This document shows positions 52,032 to 63,632 of a stretch of DNA of 64,000 nt, one piece after another (the stretch's first letter is position 1; the number at the start of each line of letters is the position of its first letter). This DNA is from Panacagrimonas perspica. GTDB lineage: Bacteria > Pseudomonadota > Gammaproteobacteria > Nevskiales > Nevskiaceae. The DNA is taken from contig NZ_SOBT01000011.1 in the NCBI RefSeq assembly GCF_004364935.1, forward strand, positions 248,001 to 312,000, in the 5' to 3' direction. A program made the position numbers and the translations under genes. A model generated the notes under the pieces. It did no database searches, was not told where the DNA came from, and saw nothing but the letters and a program-made list of their open reading frames with translations.

Positions 52032-52409
52032 TCAGGCGCGCATCGCGGCCCAGGCGAACCAGGCCCAACCGGCCAGGAACAGCAATCCGCCGATCGGCGT
52101 GATCGCACCGAGCCAGCGCGTTTCCGTCAGCGCGAGCACGTAGAGACTTCCGCTGAAGACGATCACGCCCGCGAGGAAGCAGCCGGCGGCAATGTCGAGG
52201 CCGGGCATCTTCGCGTGGCGGGCGCAGACGCCGACGAGGACCAGGGCGAGCGCGTGGTAGAAGTGGTACTCGTTGGCCGTCTTCCAGATCGCCAACATCT
52301 CCGGTGACAGGCGGCTGCGCAACGCATGCGCGCCGAACGCGCCGAACGTGACGGCGACGAATCCCAGAATCGCACCGATGCCGATGGAAGCGGAAGCCAA
52401 GGCGTTCAT
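52032..52409 (-). CDS. DUF423 family membrane protein
   Basis: A 125-residue protein with four hydrophobic helices matching the DUF423/YgdD family: GFVAVTFGAFGAHALR, TANEYHFYHALAL and GSLYVLALTETRWLGAITPIGG. Function is unknown; YgdD homologues are short inner-membrane proteins. ATG 52409 overlaps the stop of the upstream reductase gene by four bases, so it is probably translated from the same transcript. Confidence 0.88.
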   Translation of the reverse strand: MNALASASIGIGAILGFVAVTFGAFGAHALRSRLSPEMLAIWKTANEYHFYHALALVLVGVCARHAKMPGLDIAAGCFLAGVIVFSGSLYVLALTETRWLGAITPIGGLLFLAGWAWFAWAAMRA

Positions 52410-53587
52410 CGAGATGTCTCCACGACATTGAAGCCGATGCCTGCCTTGCGCAGACGCTCGATCAGTTTGTTGCCCATCGCATTGGCGGGCGTCAGAACGC
52501 CGGCGCGCTTGGGCAGGCGATCCTTGGCCAGGCACAGCGCGGACTCGGCGAGCATCTTCGAGGTCTCGCCGTAGCCGGGATCACCGCCGGTGACTTCGGT
52601 GACGACGTGCTGCCCGCCACCGCGACCGATGAAGCGCACGCGGAACCAGGCCTTGGCGCGCTTCTCGGCGCTCGGACCTTGGCCCGGATCACGGAATTTC
52701 AGCAGGCGATCGCGGGTCGGCTTGAACTGCGCGCCGAGCACGGCCACGCCTGCGCCACCCACTAGGCCCGCGACGGTCGAGAGTTTCTTCACCTGGATGT
52801 AATGCCCGTACCGGAAAGACGGTCCATAGCGGTCGTCCGCAGCTGCCGACCGTCGCACCATCTGCGGGTCGATGCTCGGGAAGGGCACGACCCAGGCGTT
52901 CAGGGATTTCTCGAAGCGGATGGTCTGCCGGGTCGAACCGATCTTGCGATCCACCGGCCATCCTTCACGCGAACGACGTTCCCTGGCCACCTTTGAGTAT
53001 TCGCGCAGCCGCGAGAACGCGGAGATCGCCGAGTGCCAGGTGCCGCCCGATATCTCGCCGCCGGCCTTCACGAATCCCTCGACGGTCAGCGGCACGTCGT
53101 CGGGCAACTGCTGCACCGTGAAATAGGCGCCCAGGTCGTGCGGGATCGAATCGAAGCCGCAGGCATTGACGATGCGCGCACCGCTGGCCTTGGCCTTGTC
53201 GTGATACGCCAGCCACATGCGATCGACGAATTCCGGTTCGCCGGTGAGGTCGACGTAATCGGTGCCGGCCTCGGCGCAGGCCGCCACCAGCGGCTCTCCG
53301 TAGCGGATATAGGGGCCGACGGTGGTGATGACGACCTTCGCGGCGCTCGCCACCGCTTCCAGCGAGGGGGGATCCGCGACGTCCGCCTGCAACAGCGCGA
53401 GATCCGCGCAGGCCGGGTTCAGTTCGGCAAGGCCCGCGCGAACCTCCTCGAGTTTCGCCAGATTGCGCCCCGCCAGTGCCCAGCGCAGCTTGTCGCCGCC
53501 GTGCGACGCAAGGTATTGCGCCGTCAGCTGGCCGGTGAAGCCGGTCGCGCCGAACACCACGATGTCGTATTTGCGCTTCGTCCCCAT
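52406..53587 (-). CDS. Saccharopine dehydrogenase-like NADP-binding reductase
   Basis: A 393-residue protein with a Rossmann motif [15 protein letters not shown] at the N-terminus, [13 protein letters not shown] for NADP, and [15 protein letters not shown] and [15 protein letters not shown], which are typical of the trans-acting enoyl reductase/saccharopine dehydrogenase NADP-binding family. Mycobacterial relatives act in lipid (phthiocerol, phenolphthiocerol) synthesis. The actual substrate is unknown. It is followed by DUF423 with an ATGA overlap. Confidence 0.88.
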   Translation of the reverse strand: MGTKRKYDIVVFGATGFTGQLTAQYLASHGGDKLRWALAGRNLAKLEEVRAGLAELNPACADLALLQADVADPPSLEAVASAAKVVITTVGPYIRYGEPLVAACAEAGTDYVDLTGEPEFVDRMWLAYHDKAKASGARIVNACGFDSIPHDLGAYFTVQQLPDDVPLTVEGFVKAGGEISGGTWHSAISAFSRLREYSKVARERRSREGWPVDRKIGSTRQTIRFEKSLNAWVVPFPSIDPQMVRRSAAADDRYGPSFRYGHYIQVKKLSTVAGLVGGAGVAVLGAQFKPTRDRLLKFRDPGQGPSAEKRAKAWFRVRFIGRGGGQHVVTEVTGGDPGYGETSKMLAESALCLAKDRLPKRAGVLTPANAMGNKLIERLRKAGIGFNVVETSR

Positions 53588-53721
53588 GTGTCCCCTGGAA
53601 TCTTGCCGGACGCGCGGCCGGCGCCGCGCGAATGCGGGTCAGTGTCTCACAGGCTTCCGGGGGCTCCAGCGCTGCCGCGACAGGCCGTCCGGTGCGGGAG
53701 GCGACCCGCAGGTACGCAAAT

Positions 53722-54384
53722 TCAGGCGGTATTGCGGCGTCGGGGACTGCGAGCGCCGGCACGCGGCGCCAACACGGCGGGTCCCACCACTGCGCGCAGG
53801 CAGAACAGGCTGATCGTCGCGATGACCTGTTCGCGATGCCGCTCGCCGCGATGGGTCGGCCCGATCGGCCCGATCAGCGCCTCGGTGAAGGCGCCGACGA
53901 TGCATGCCGATGCCACGTCGCCGTCCTGTGCCGGGAATTCGCCCGAGGCGATGCCGTCCTTGAGGATCGACTTGAACACGTTGCCGAACTCGCGGCGCGC
54001 GCGGATGCGGGCGATGTCGACCTCGGCCTCGGCGGGTTCGGCGATGAAGGCGTAGGCGAGGAAGGGGCCTTCGAAGGCACGGCGTGCGAACGACTCGACC
54101 GCGCGACGCAGGCGGTCGGCGGCGGTCCCTTCCGACTTCGCGATGGTGCGCAGGATCTCGATCTCGTGCTTGACCGCCTCGCCGAGCACCTCGACGAACA
54201 GGTCCGCCTTCGACGGGAAGTAGCGATAGATCGAGCCGGTGGAGAGGCCGGCGTCGGCCGCCACGGCCGCGATCTGCGCCGCCCGGAACCCGCCTTCCGC
54301 GACGAGCTTGCGGGCGGACACGAGGATGCGCTGGCGGTTGTCCGCCAAGCGTTCTTCCATCAGGGGGGAGCGCTTGTATCGCAT
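53722..54384 (-). CDS. TetR family transcriptional regulator
   Basis: A 220-residue repressor with an N-terminal helix-turn-helix ([31 protein letters not shown] at about 33-63) and a helical ligand domain. It is divergent from isovaleryl-CoA dehydrogenase by 115 bp. That gap contains a TGAAT-N4-ATTCA palindrome overlapping a candidate promoter, so it is the probable local regulator of leucine catabolism. In Pseudomonas the same pathway is governed by the MerR protein LiuR, so the regulator type differs. Confidence 0.92.
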   Translation of the reverse strand: MRYKRSPLMEERLADNRQRILVSARKLVAEGGFRAAQIAAVAADAGLSTGSIYRYFPSKADLFVEVLGEAVKHEIEILRTIAKSEGTAADRLRRAVESFARRAFEGPFLAYAFIAEPAEAEVDIARIRARREFGNVFKSILKDGIASGEFPAQDGDVASACIVGAFTEALIGPIGPTHRGERHREQVIATISLFCLRAVVGPAVLAPRAGARSPRRRNTA

Positions 54385-54407
54385 GGTGTGAATGATACAT
54401 CACGAAA

Positions 54408-54446
54408 TGAATGTAGATTCACTTTTATTGCGGACAGGTCTAGACT
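54408..54446 (+). promoter_or_regulatory. Candidate TetR operator and liu promoter
   Basis: TGAATGTAGATTCA (54408-54421) is a perfect TGAAT-N4-ATTCA palindrome overlapping a -35-like TTCACT (54418-54423); TAGACT at 54441-54446 is 17 bp downstream as -10. A related half-site TGAATG occurs about 20 bp upstream. Confidence 0.5.
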
Positions 54447-54456
54447 GACCATCCGC

Positions 54457-54476
54457 CATCCCATCCCATCCCATCC
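54457..54476. repeat. Short tandem repeat (CATCC)x4
   Basis: Four exact CATCC units lie in the predicted 5' untranslated region of the isovaleryl-CoA dehydrogenase gene, just upstream of its ribosome-binding site (GAGGA). Confidence 0.8.
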
Positions 54477-54499
54477 CGATTCGCGAGGACCCGGCCACC

Positions 54500-55660
54500 A
54501 TGAATTCCAGCCTGAATTTCGACCTCGGAAGCGACATCGACTCGTTGCGCGAGGCGGTCATGCAGTTCTCGCTCAAGGAGATCGCACCGATCGCCGCCGA
54601 GGTCGATCACAGCAACAAGTTCCCGATGCCGATCTGGAAGAAGCTCGGCGATCTGGGTGTACTCGGTCTGACGGTCGAGGAGGAATACGGCGGCACCAAC
54701 ATGGGTTACCTCGCACACGTCGTGGCGATGGAAGAAATCTCCCGCGCTTCCGGCTCGATCGGGCTTTCCTACGGCGCCCACTCGAATCTGTGCGTGAACC
54801 AGCTGCGCAAGAACGGCACCGAGGCGCAGAAGAAGAAGTACTTGCCCAAGCTGGTCTCGGGAGATCACGTGGGCGCGCTCGCCATGTCGGAGCCGGGCGC
54901 CGGGTCGGACGTGGTCAGCATGAAACTGCGTGCCGACCGCCATGGCGATCGCTACGTGCTCAACGGCAACAAGATGTGGATCACCAACGGTCCCGATGCC
55001 GACACGCTGATCGTCTACGCCAAGAGCGATACCGGCGCCGGGCCGCGAGGCATCACCGCCTTCATCATCGAGAAGGGCTTCAAGGGATTCTCAACCGCAC
55101 AGAAGCTGGACAAGCTCGGCATGCGCGGCTCCAACACCTGCGAGCTGGTGTTCCAGGATTGCGAAGTCCCCGTAGAGAACGTGCTCGGATCCGAGGGCAA
55201 GGGCGTCAACGTGCTGATGTCGGGTCTCGACTTCGAGCGCGTCGTGCTCTCCGGCGGGCCGCTCGGTCTGATGCAGGCCTGCCTCGATGTCGTCGTCCCT
55301 TATGTGCACGAGCGCAAGCAGTTCGGCCAGAGTATCGGGCAGTTCCAGCTGATGCAGGGAAAGCTCGCCGACATGTACGTGGGCCTGTCGGTCTGCCGCG
55401 CCTACGTCTATGCCGTCGCCAAGTCCTGCGATCGTGGCGAGACCACGCGCAAGGATTCCGCCGGCGCGATCCTGTACTCCGCAGAGAAAGCGACGTGGAT
55501 GGCGGGTCAGGCGATCCAGGCGCTGGGTGGCAACGGCTATATCAACGAATACGCGACCGGGCGCTTGTGGCGCGACGCCAAGCTGTACGAGATCGGTGCA
55601 GGAACCTCCGAAATCCGGCGCATGCTGATCGGCCGCGAACTGTTCAGCGAGACCATCTGA
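54500..55660 (+). CDS. liuA: Isovaleryl-CoA dehydrogenase
   Basis: Oxidises isovaleryl-CoA to 3-methylcrotonyl-CoA in leucine breakdown, giving electrons to ETF. The 386-residue protein carries [14 protein letters not shown] and the isovaleryl-type catalytic Glu246 in [16 protein letters not shown]. At the MCAD-type base position it has [10 protein letters not shown] (Gly), exactly as expected for this enzyme. [26 protein letters not shown] is hallmark. The stop overlaps the carboxylase beta-subunit gene. Confidence 0.95.
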   Translation: MNSSLNFDLGSDIDSLREAVMQFSLKEIAPIAAEVDHSNKFPMPIWKKLGDLGVLGLTVEEEYGGTNMGYLAHVVAMEEISRASGSIGLSYGAHSNLCVNQLRKNGTEAQKKKYLPKLVSGDHVGALAMSEPGAGSDVVSMKLRADRHGDRYVLNGNKMWITNGPDADTLIVYAKSDTGAGPRGITAFIIEKGFKGFSTAQKLDKLGMRGSNTCELVFQDCEVPVENVLGSEGKGVNVLMSGLDFERVVLSGGPLGLMQACLDVVVPYVHERKQFGQSIGQFQLMQGKLADMYVGLSVCRAYVYAVAKSCDRGETTRKDSAGAILYSAEKATWMAGQAIQALGGNGYINEYATGRLWRDAKLYEIGAGTSEIRRMLIGRELFSETI

Positions 55661-57267
55661 TGACCGCGATAAAATCCAAGCTCAATACGCGCTCGCCCGA
55701 GTACGCGGCCAACCACGCCTTGATGGCGGGGCTGGTCGAAGATCTGCGTGCGCGTACCGCGAAGGTCGCCCAGGGCGGCTCCGAGGCTGCGCGGCAGAAG
55801 CACATCGGGCGCGGCAAGCTGCTGGCGCGAGATCGCGTCAACACGTTGCTAGATCCGGGCTCGCCGTTCCTGGAGCTCTCGCCGCTGGCGGCGAACGGCA
55901 TGTACGGCGACGAAGTGCCGGCGGCCAGCATGGTGACCGGCATCGGCCGCATCCGCGGTCGCGAATGCCTGGTGATCGCGAACGACGCGACGGTCAAGGG
56001 CGGCACCTACTACCCGATGACGGTCAAGAAGCATCTTCGTGCGCAGGAGATCGCGCGCGAGAACAATCTGCCCTGCGTCTACCTCGTGGACTCGGGCGGT
56101 GCGTTCCTGCCGCTGCAGGACGACGTGTTTCCGGATCGTGAGCATTTCGGTCGCATCTTCTACAACCAGGCCAACCTGTCGTCGCAGGGGATTCCGCAGA
56201 TCGCCTGCGTGATGGGTTCGTGCACGGCCGGCGGCGCGTACATGCCGGCGATGTCGGACGAGACCGTCATCGTCAAGGAGCAGGGCACGATCTTCCTCGG
56301 GGGCCCGCCGCTGGTGAAGGCCGCCATCGGCGAAGTCGTGACCGCCGAGGAACTCGGTGGCGCCGACGTGCACACGCGCATCTCGGGCGTGGCCGACTAT
56401 TTCGCCGAGAACGATCATCACGCGCTGTCGATGGTCCGCCGCATCGTCGGCAATCTGAATTCGGTGAAGTCACCGAATGTCGCGATGCTGCCGCCCGAAG
56501 ATCCGCTCTACGATCCCGAGGAGCTCTACGGCGTCATTCCGGCCGACACGCGCAAGCCCTACGACGTGCGCGAGGTCATCGCCCGCATGGTCGACGGCTC
56601 GCGGCTCGACGAGTTCAAGACGCGCTACGGCTCGACGCTGATCACCGGTTTCGCGCACGTCCACGGTTACCCGATCGGCATCGTCGCCAACAACGGCATC
56701 CTGTATTCGGAGTCGTCGCTGAAGGGCGCGCATTTCATAGAGCTCTGCGGCCAGCGCAAGATTCCGCTGCTGTTCCTGCAGAACATCAGCGGCTTCATGG
56801 TCGGCAAGAAATACGAGAACAGCGGCATCGCGCGCGATGGCGCCAAGCTGGTGACGGCGGTCGCAACCGTCGGTGTTCCGAAGTTCACGATGCTGATCGG
56901 CGGCTCGTTCGGTGCCGGCAACTACGGCATGTGCGGACGGGCGTACTCGCCGCGCTTCCTGTGGACGTGGCCGAACGCGCGCATCTCCGTGATGGGCGGC
57001 GAGCAGGCCGCGAGCGTGCTCGCCACCGTCAAGCGCGATGGCATCGAGGCCTCGGGGAAGAGCTGGAGCAAGGACGAGGAAGCGGCGTTCAAGGCCCCGA
57101 CCTTGAAACAGTTCGAGCACCAGTCGAGTCCGTACTTCGCCACCGCGCGCATCTGGGATGACGGCATCCTGGATCCGGCGCAGGCACGTCGCACGCTCGC
57201 CCTCGGCCTTGCCGCCGCGCTCAACGCGCCCGTGAAGGAAACGCGCTTCGGCGTGTTCCGCATGTGA
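55660..57267 (+). CDS. liuB: Methylcrotonyl-CoA carboxylase, beta (carboxyltransferase) subunit
   Basis: A 535-residue carboxyltransferase that moves CO2 from biotin to 3-methylcrotonyl-CoA. It has two crotonase-like halves. The N-terminal CoA-binding half has [31 protein letters not shown] and [14 protein letters not shown]. The C-terminal half has [25 protein letters not shown] and [16 protein letters not shown]. These match MCC rather than propionyl-CoA carboxylase. ATG 55660 overlaps the liuA stop. In Pseudomonas liuC follows here; it is missing. Confidence 0.95.
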   Translation: MTAIKSKLNTRSPEYAANHALMAGLVEDLRARTAKVAQGGSEAARQKHIGRGKLLARDRVNTLLDPGSPFLELSPLAANGMYGDEVPAASMVTGIGRIRGRECLVIANDATVKGGTYYPMTVKKHLRAQEIARENNLPCVYLVDSGGAFLPLQDDVFPDREHFGRIFYNQANLSSQGIPQIACVMGSCTAGGAYMPAMSDETVIVKEQGTIFLGGPPLVKAAIGEVVTAEELGGADVHTRISGVADYFAENDHHALSMVRRIVGNLNSVKSPNVAMLPPEDPLYDPEELYGVIPADTRKPYDVREVIARMVDGSRLDEFKTRYGSTLITGFAHVHGYPIGIVANNGILYSESSLKGAHFIELCGQRKIPLLFLQNISGFMVGKKYENSGIARDGAKLVTAVATVGVPKFTMLIGGSFGAGNYGMCGRAYSPRFLWTWPNARISVMGGEQAASVLATVKRDGIEASGKSWSKDEEAAFKAPTLKQFEHQSSPYFATARIWDDGILDPAQARRTLALGLAAALNAPVKETRFGVFRM

Positions 57268-57287
57268 TGCGGCCGGAGAACCAGACC

Positions 57288-59273
<1,986 letters not shown>

Positions 59274-59274
59274 T

Positions 59275-59345
59275 ACGTAGCCCGGACGAAGTCCGGGGCT
59301 GCGCTTTGAATTGCGAACGCAACCCCGGACTTCGTCCGGGCTACG
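59275..59345. repeat. Perfect REP/BIME inverted repeat (GTAGCCCGGAC type)
   Basis: Arms 59275-59298 and 59323-59345 are exact inverse copies over 23 bp (CGTAGCCCGGACGAAGTCCG... ) around a 24-bp centre. Same family as the 33.8-kb copy. It sits between the convergent liuD and CoA-transferase genes and may double as a transcription barrier. Confidence 0.88.
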
Positions 59346-59356
59346 GGTTGAGGCCG

Positions 59357-59998
59357 TCAGAGCGCGACGGTGAAGTTCGCTTCCGTTTTGGCCTTGATCT
59401 CGTCGAGCGTCACGCCCTCGGCGAGTTCGATCAGCTTGGCGCCCGATCCCTTGCGATCGATCTCGAACACGCCCAGCTCGGTGATCAGCAGGTCGACCAC
59501 GCCCTTGCCGGTGAGCGGCAGCGAGCAGTCCTTCTTGAACTTCGAGTCGCCGCCCTTCTCGCAGTGGTCCATGACCACGACGACCTTGGGCACGCCGGCG
59601 ACCAGATCCATCGCGCCGCCCATGCCCTTGATCATCTTGCCGGGCACCATCCAGTTCGCCAGGTCACCTTTCTCGGAGACCTGCATGCCGCCCAGGATCG
59701 ACAGGTTGATGTGCCCGCCGCGGATCATTCCGAACGAATCCGCGCTCGAGAAGTAGACGGACTTGGGCAGCTCGGTGATGGTCTGCTTGCCGGCGTTGAT
59801 CAGGTCCGCATCTTCCTCGCCCTCGTACGGAAAGGCGCCCATGCCGAGCATGCCGTTCTCGGACTGCAGCGTGACCTCCATGCCCTCCGGGATCATGTTT
59901 GCCACCAGGGTCGGAATGCCGATGCCCAGGTTCACGTAGAAGCCGTCGCGCAGCTCCTTGGCCGCACGGGCCGCCATCTGGTCACGGTTCCAGGCCAT
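59357..59998 (-). CDS. scoB: 3-oxoacid CoA-transferase subunit B
   Basis: The beta subunit of a two-subunit succinyl-CoA:3-ketoacid transferase, activating acetoacetate (an end product of leucine breakdown) with CoA. The 213-residue protein has the catalytic Glu in LQSENGMLGMG, GGHINLSILGGMQV and GMGGAMDLVAG. Its ATG overlaps the subunit A stop by one base (TAATG), ensuring stoichiometric synthesis. Confidence 0.95.
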   Translation of the reverse strand: MAWNRDQMAARAAKELRDGFYVNLGIGIPTLVANMIPEGMEVTLQSENGMLGMGAFPYEGEEDADLINAGKQTITELPKSVYFSSADSFGMIRGGHINLSILGGMQVSEKGDLANWMVPGKMIKGMGGAMDLVAGVPKVVVVMDHCEKGGDSKFKKDCSLPLTGKGVVDLLITELGVFEIDRKGSGAKLIELAEGVTLDEIKAKTEANFTVAL

Positions 59999-60708
59999 TA
60001 CTTGCTCCCCCGCGGACGCGTCGTCCGTCGCTCGATGTGTTTCACGTAGTCCTTACCCTGGATGATCCGTTTCACGAAGATGCCCGGCGTGTGGATCTGG
60101 TCGGGCGGCAGCGCGCCCACCGGAACCAGCTCCTCGACCTCGGCGATCGTCACCTTGCCGGCCGTGGCGATCATCGGGTTGAAGTTGCGCGCGGTCTTTC
60201 TGTAGATGAGGTTGCCGGCGGCGTCGCCCTTCCAGGCCTTCACCAGCGCGACATCGGCGGTCAGGCCCGTCTCCATCACGTACCACTCGCCGTTGAACTG
60301 GCGGGTCTCCTTTCCTTCCGCGACCTTGGTGCCGTAACCGGTGCGTGTGTAGAACGCGGGGATGCCGGCGCCGCCGGCGCGGATGCGCTCGGCGAGCGTG
60401 CCCTGCGGATTGAACTCCACCTCGATCTCGCCCTTCATGTAGCGCGATTCGAGGATCTTGTTCTCGCCCACGTACGACGCGAGCACTTTCTTGATCTGGT
60501 TGTTGGCCAGCACCAGCCACATGCCGTGCTCGTCGCAACCCACATTGTTGCCGATGACGGTGAGGTCCTTGGCGCCCGAGTCGCGCAGCGCGACGATCAG
60601 GTTCTCCGGGATGCCACACAGGCCGAAACCACCGGCCATGACGGTCATTCCGTCGCGGGTCAGACCCTTGAGCGCGCTTGCGGCGTCGGGGTAGATCTTG
60701 GATGTCAC
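59998..60708 (-). CDS. scoA: 3-oxoacid CoA-transferase subunit A
   Basis: The alpha subunit, 236 residues, with GGFGLCGIPENLI, VIGNNVGCDEHGMWL and PAFYTRTGYGT and the typical C-terminal GALPPDQIHTPGIFVKRI. GTG 60708 is chosen because a perfect GGAGG (60714-60718) lies five bases upstream; a longer ATG form at 60738 adds 10 residues. The pair converges on the liu operon. Confidence 0.95.
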   Translation of the reverse strand: MTSKIYPDAASALKGLTRDGMTVMAGGFGLCGIPENLIVALRDSGAKDLTVIGNNVGCDEHGMWLVLANNQIKKVLASYVGENKILESRYMKGEIEVEFNPQGTLAERIRAGGAGIPAFYTRTGYGTKVAEGKETRQFNGEWYVMETGLTADVALVKAWKGDAAGNLIYRKTARNFNPMIATAGKVTIAEVEELVPVGALPPDQIHTPGIFVKRIIQGKDYVKHIERRTTRPRGSK

Positions 60709-61096
60709 GAAAGCCTCCAGGGGCTGCAGAACGAACATTCCCGCGTCGACGAATCCGCCGTCTTCGCGAAATTAGTATGGTACACAACTACCGTGTCGCT
60801 TCGCCGCATCGCGTCTTCTGTTGTTCACGCGAGCGCAAGGCAGCGGAGCGTAATCATGAAAGAGGATGACGGTGCGCGCGAATGCTCGCCCGTATGGGCC
60901 GCGGCATCAATCGGTGAGTGCCCGCGGGTCTCGCGGGTGGTGACGGATGGCCTCTTTCGTGCGTCGTTCCGGGAAGTGAATAAGACCAGAGGATTGCTGA
61001 TCGCGGATTGCGGCGTTTCGTTCCGCGATGGACAATTGCCCTTCAAGCTTTAAGGAGCGCCCCTCCGGCCCCGCTCCCACGCAGACGATTTACCGC
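60709..61096. other. Divergent region between scoA and tonB
   Basis: About 390 bp between divergent genes. A small open frame at 60856-61053 (65 codons) starts with MKEDDGARECSPVW, but it has no recognisable domain and only a weak ribosome-binding site (CGGAGCG). I would not call it a gene. AT-rich sequence near 60768-60790 probably holds the scoAB promoter. No Fur box was seen upstream of tonB. Confidence 0.45.
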
Positions 61097-61750
61097 ATGA
61101 ATTTCACTGCAGACGGCCGAGCGGACAACCAGAACCGGCTGATCGGGCTGGTCTTCGTCGTAGGGTTTCACGTCCTGCTCGTCTGGGGTTTGATGAACGG
61201 CCTGGCGCGCAAGGCCATCGCGCTGCTGCCCGAACCGATCGAAACCAAGATCATCGAGGACGTGAAGCCGAAGATGGAGGAGCCGCCGCCGCCGGTGCCC
61301 GAATTCGAGCCGCCGCCGCTGCCGTACATTCCGCCGCCGGACATCGTCATCGCGCCGCCCCCCGAGCCGCCCAAGACGATCACGCAGGTCACCGTGGTCA
61401 AGCCCGAAGCACCGCCGCCACCCCCGGCGCCGCCGATGCCTGCGCGAGAGGCGGTGCGGGTCGCGCCGAAGATCGACTACGACGGCAGTCCGCGTGGTTG
61501 CCGCAAGCCGAACTATCCGGCCGCGTCGCAGCGCCTCGAAGAGCAGGGCACGAGCCGCATCCGCCTGCTGATCGGGGTCAACGGCAAGGTCGCCGAGTCG
61601 GGTGTCGAGAAGTCCAGCGGTTATCCGCGACTCGACGAGGCCGCGATCCGCGCATTCAGCACCTGCAAGTTCACCGTGGGCACCGTCGACGGAAAGCCCG
61701 AGCCCACCTGGTTCCGCATCAACTACAAGTGGAGTCTGGAGGACGAGTGA
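61097..61750 (+). CDS. tonB: TonB family energy transducer
   Basis: TonB couples the ExbB-ExbD proton channel to outer-membrane receptors. This 217-residue protein has an N-terminal anchor (LIGLVFVVGFHVLLVWGLM with the conserved His), a long Pro-rich periplasmic spacer (about 50-135, EPPPPVPEFEPPPLP type) and a C-terminal domain (NYPAASQRLEEQGTSRIRLLIGVNG and SGYPRLDEAAIRAF). ATG 61097 fits the family; an ATG at 61028 would add a polar tail. exbB follows 83 bases later. Confidence 0.92.
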   Translation: MNFTADGRADNQNRLIGLVFVVGFHVLLVWGLMNGLARKAIALLPEPIETKIIEDVKPKMEEPPPPVPEFEPPPLPYIPPPDIVIAPPPEPPKTITQVTVVKPEAPPPPPAPPMPAREAVRVAPKIDYDGSPRGCRKPNYPAASQRLEEQGTSRIRLLIGVNGKVAESGVEKSSGYPRLDEAAIRAFSTCKFTVGTVDGKPEPTWFRINYKWSLEDE

Positions 61751-61833
61751 TCGGAGCTCGCAGCGCCGCCCGCCCGAATCGTCCCTGTCTTCGATCCAGC
61801 CGTCCGCGTCACGTCGTTCAGGAGAAGTACGCC

Positions 61834-62706
61834 ATGCCGTTCGCTTTCCCGATGCAATTCCCGGTTGCCCTCACTCGCTGGACGGGCACGGCCGTGCTCC
61901 TCGCGCTGCTCATGTTCTCCGCGATCGGGCAGGCGCAGGACACGGCTCCCCCCGAGCCGCCCGCGATCCCGGCCATCCCCGAGGCGCCGGCAACACCGGC
62001 GCCAGGCGCAGCAGCTGCGGCAGAGACGGTTGCAGTGGCCAACCCCTACGGGCTGGACGCGCTGTGGCAGCAGGGAGACTTCGTCTCGAAGGGCACGCTG
62101 CTGATCCTGGTGATCATGTCGGCCGCCACCTGGTACATCCTCGTGGTCAAGCTGATCGAACAGCAGAAGCTGTTCTCGGAAGCGCGCGAAGTGAGCCGCA
62201 CCTTCTGGTCGTCGCCGTCGGTCGCCACCGGCATGGCAAAGCTCAAGACGGGCGGGCCGTTCTGGTACATCTCGGAGCGCGGTGTGAGCGCTGACGCTCA
62301 TCACGAGGGCACGATGGTCGAGCAGATCGACCGCTCGACGTGGATCACGATGTCGGTCAACCGCGCTGTCGACACGGTGCAGAGCAGCCTCACCGGCGGA
62401 CTCGCCGTGCTGGCCACCGTGGGTTCGACGGCGCCGTTCGTGGGCCTGTTCGGCACGGTCTGGGGCATCTACCACGCGCTGACGCAGATCGGCATCTCCG
62501 GCCAGGCCTCGATCGACAAGGTCGCCGGCCCGGTCGGTGAGGCGCTGATCATGACGGCCATTGGTCTGGCGGTCGCAGTGCCTGCGGTGCTCGGCTACAA
62601 CTGGCTCGTGCGCCGTAACAAGAACGCGATGGACGGCGTTCGCGCCTTCGCTTCCGACCTGCACAGCGTGCTGCTCTCCGGCGCGCGCGTCGGCGACAAG
62701 AAGTAA
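61834..62706 (+). CDS. exbB: ExbB/TolQ-family proton channel protein
   Basis: A 290-residue ExbB with a cleavable-looking signal and an Ala/Pro-rich periplasmic N-terminal extension (residues about 35-65) before three transmembrane helices. GLAVLATVGSTAPFVGLFGTVWGIYHAL and GEALIMTAIGLAVAVPAVLGYN are the conserved channel helices. Long forms like this are seen in Xanthomonas. AGGAGAA precedes ATG 61834. Confidence 0.95.
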   Translation: MPFAFPMQFPVALTRWTGTAVLLALLMFSAIGQAQDTAPPEPPAIPAIPEAPATPAPGAAAAAETVAVANPYGLDALWQQGDFVSKGTLLILVIMSAATWYILVVKLIEQQKLFSEAREVSRTFWSSPSVATGMAKLKTGGPFWYISERGVSADAHHEGTMVEQIDRSTWITMSVNRAVDTVQSSLTGGLAVLATVGSTAPFVGLFGTVWGIYHALTQIGISGQASIDKVAGPVGEALIMTAIGLAVAVPAVLGYNWLVRRNKNAMDGVRAFASDLHSVLLSGARVGDKK

Positions 62707-62730
62707 GGCTGCGCGTTCGCGGAGCACGCC

Positions 62731-63159
62731 ATGGCCATGCAGATCGGTTCCAGCGACGACGGCGAGGAAGAACTCAACGCGTCCATCAACACCACGCCGC
62801 TGGTCGACGTGATGCTGGTGCTGCTGATCATCTTCCTGATCACGATCCCGGTCGTGACCAAGAACATCCCGGTGAAGCTGCCGGCCGAGGAGAACCAGCC
62901 GCTGCAGACCAAGCCCGAGAACATCACGATCGCCGTGGACGTCGAGGGCAACCTGTTCTGGAACAACCAGCCGGTGGCCGACGAGGACGCGCTGCGCAAC
63001 AAGCTCTACGAAGTCGCGCGCCAGGTTCCGCAGCCCGAGGTGCACATTCGCGGCGACCAGGAAACGCGCTACGAGAACGTGAACAAGGTCGTCGAGGCCT
63101 GCCAGCGCGCTGCGATCCAGAAAGTCGGCTTCATCACCGAACCCGCGCCGCGCGGATAA
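62731..63159 (+). CDS. exbD1: Biopolymer transport protein ExbD (first copy)
   Basis: A 142-residue ExbD with one transmembrane helix. The conserved proton-carrying Asp lies in NTTPLVDVMLVLLIIFLITIP, and the periplasmic domain carries VHIRGDQETRYENVNKVVEA. Encoded 24 bases after exbB and 18 before a second exbD. In Xanthomonas campestris the equivalent exbD1 is essential for iron uptake. Confidence 0.94.
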   Translation: MAMQIGSSDDGEEELNASINTTPLVDVMLVLLIIFLITIPVVTKNIPVKLPAEENQPLQTKPENITIAVDVEGNLFWNNQPVADEDALRNKLYEVARQVPQPEVHIRGDQETRYENVNKVVEACQRAAIQKVGFITEPAPRG

Positions 63160-63177
63160 GTCCCGGAGAACCTCATC

Positions 63178-63606
63178 ATGGGAATGAACGTAGGTGGCAG
63201 CGGCAGCGGTGACGGCGATCCGCAGGAGATGGTGGACATCAACACCACGCCGCTGATCGACGTGATGCTGGTGCTGCTGATCATGCTGATCATCACGATC
63301 CCGGTGCAGACGCACGCCGTGAAGCTCGACCTGCCGGTGAACCAGCAGAACCAGCTGCCGCCCGATCCGCCGCCGGTGGTGAACATCGAAGTCGACTTCG
63401 ACGGCACCGTGTACTGGGACACCGACATCGTGCCGGACCGCGCCGGCCTTGCGGCGCGCTTCGAAATCGCCGCGCACGAAGTGCCGCAGCCCGAATTCCA
63501 CATCCGCCCCAACCGGCTGGTCGCCTACAAGCACGTCGCCGGCGTGATGGCCACGGCGCAGAAGCTGGGCATCACCAACATCGGCCTGGTCGGCGGCGGC
63601 GGCTGA
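63178..63606 (+). CDS. exbD2: Biopolymer transport protein ExbD (second copy)
   Basis: A 142-residue paralogue of exbD1 with the same NTTPLIDVMLVLLIMLIITIPV helix. It differs in its Gly/Ser-rich cytoplasmic N-terminus and in the periplasmic FHIRPNRLVAYKHVAGVM motif. In Xanthomonas exbD2 is not needed for iron but is needed for pathogenic responses. Here the conserved order tonB-exbB-exbD1-exbD2 is the main lineage clue. Confidence 0.94.
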   Translation: MGMNVGGSGSGDGDPQEMVDINTTPLIDVMLVLLIMLIITIPVQTHAVKLDLPVNQQNQLPPDPPPVVNIEVDFDGTVYWDTDIVPDRAGLAARFEIAAHEVPQPEFHIRPNRLVAYKHVAGVMATAQKLGITNIGLVGGGG

Positions 63607-63632
63607 CCCCGAACACCGGAAATCCGATCCTC

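Noticed and set aside
60856-61053. 65-codon plus-strand frame upstream of tonB
   Set aside because: Weak ribosome-binding site, no domain and no evidence of conservation; left inside the intergenic entry.
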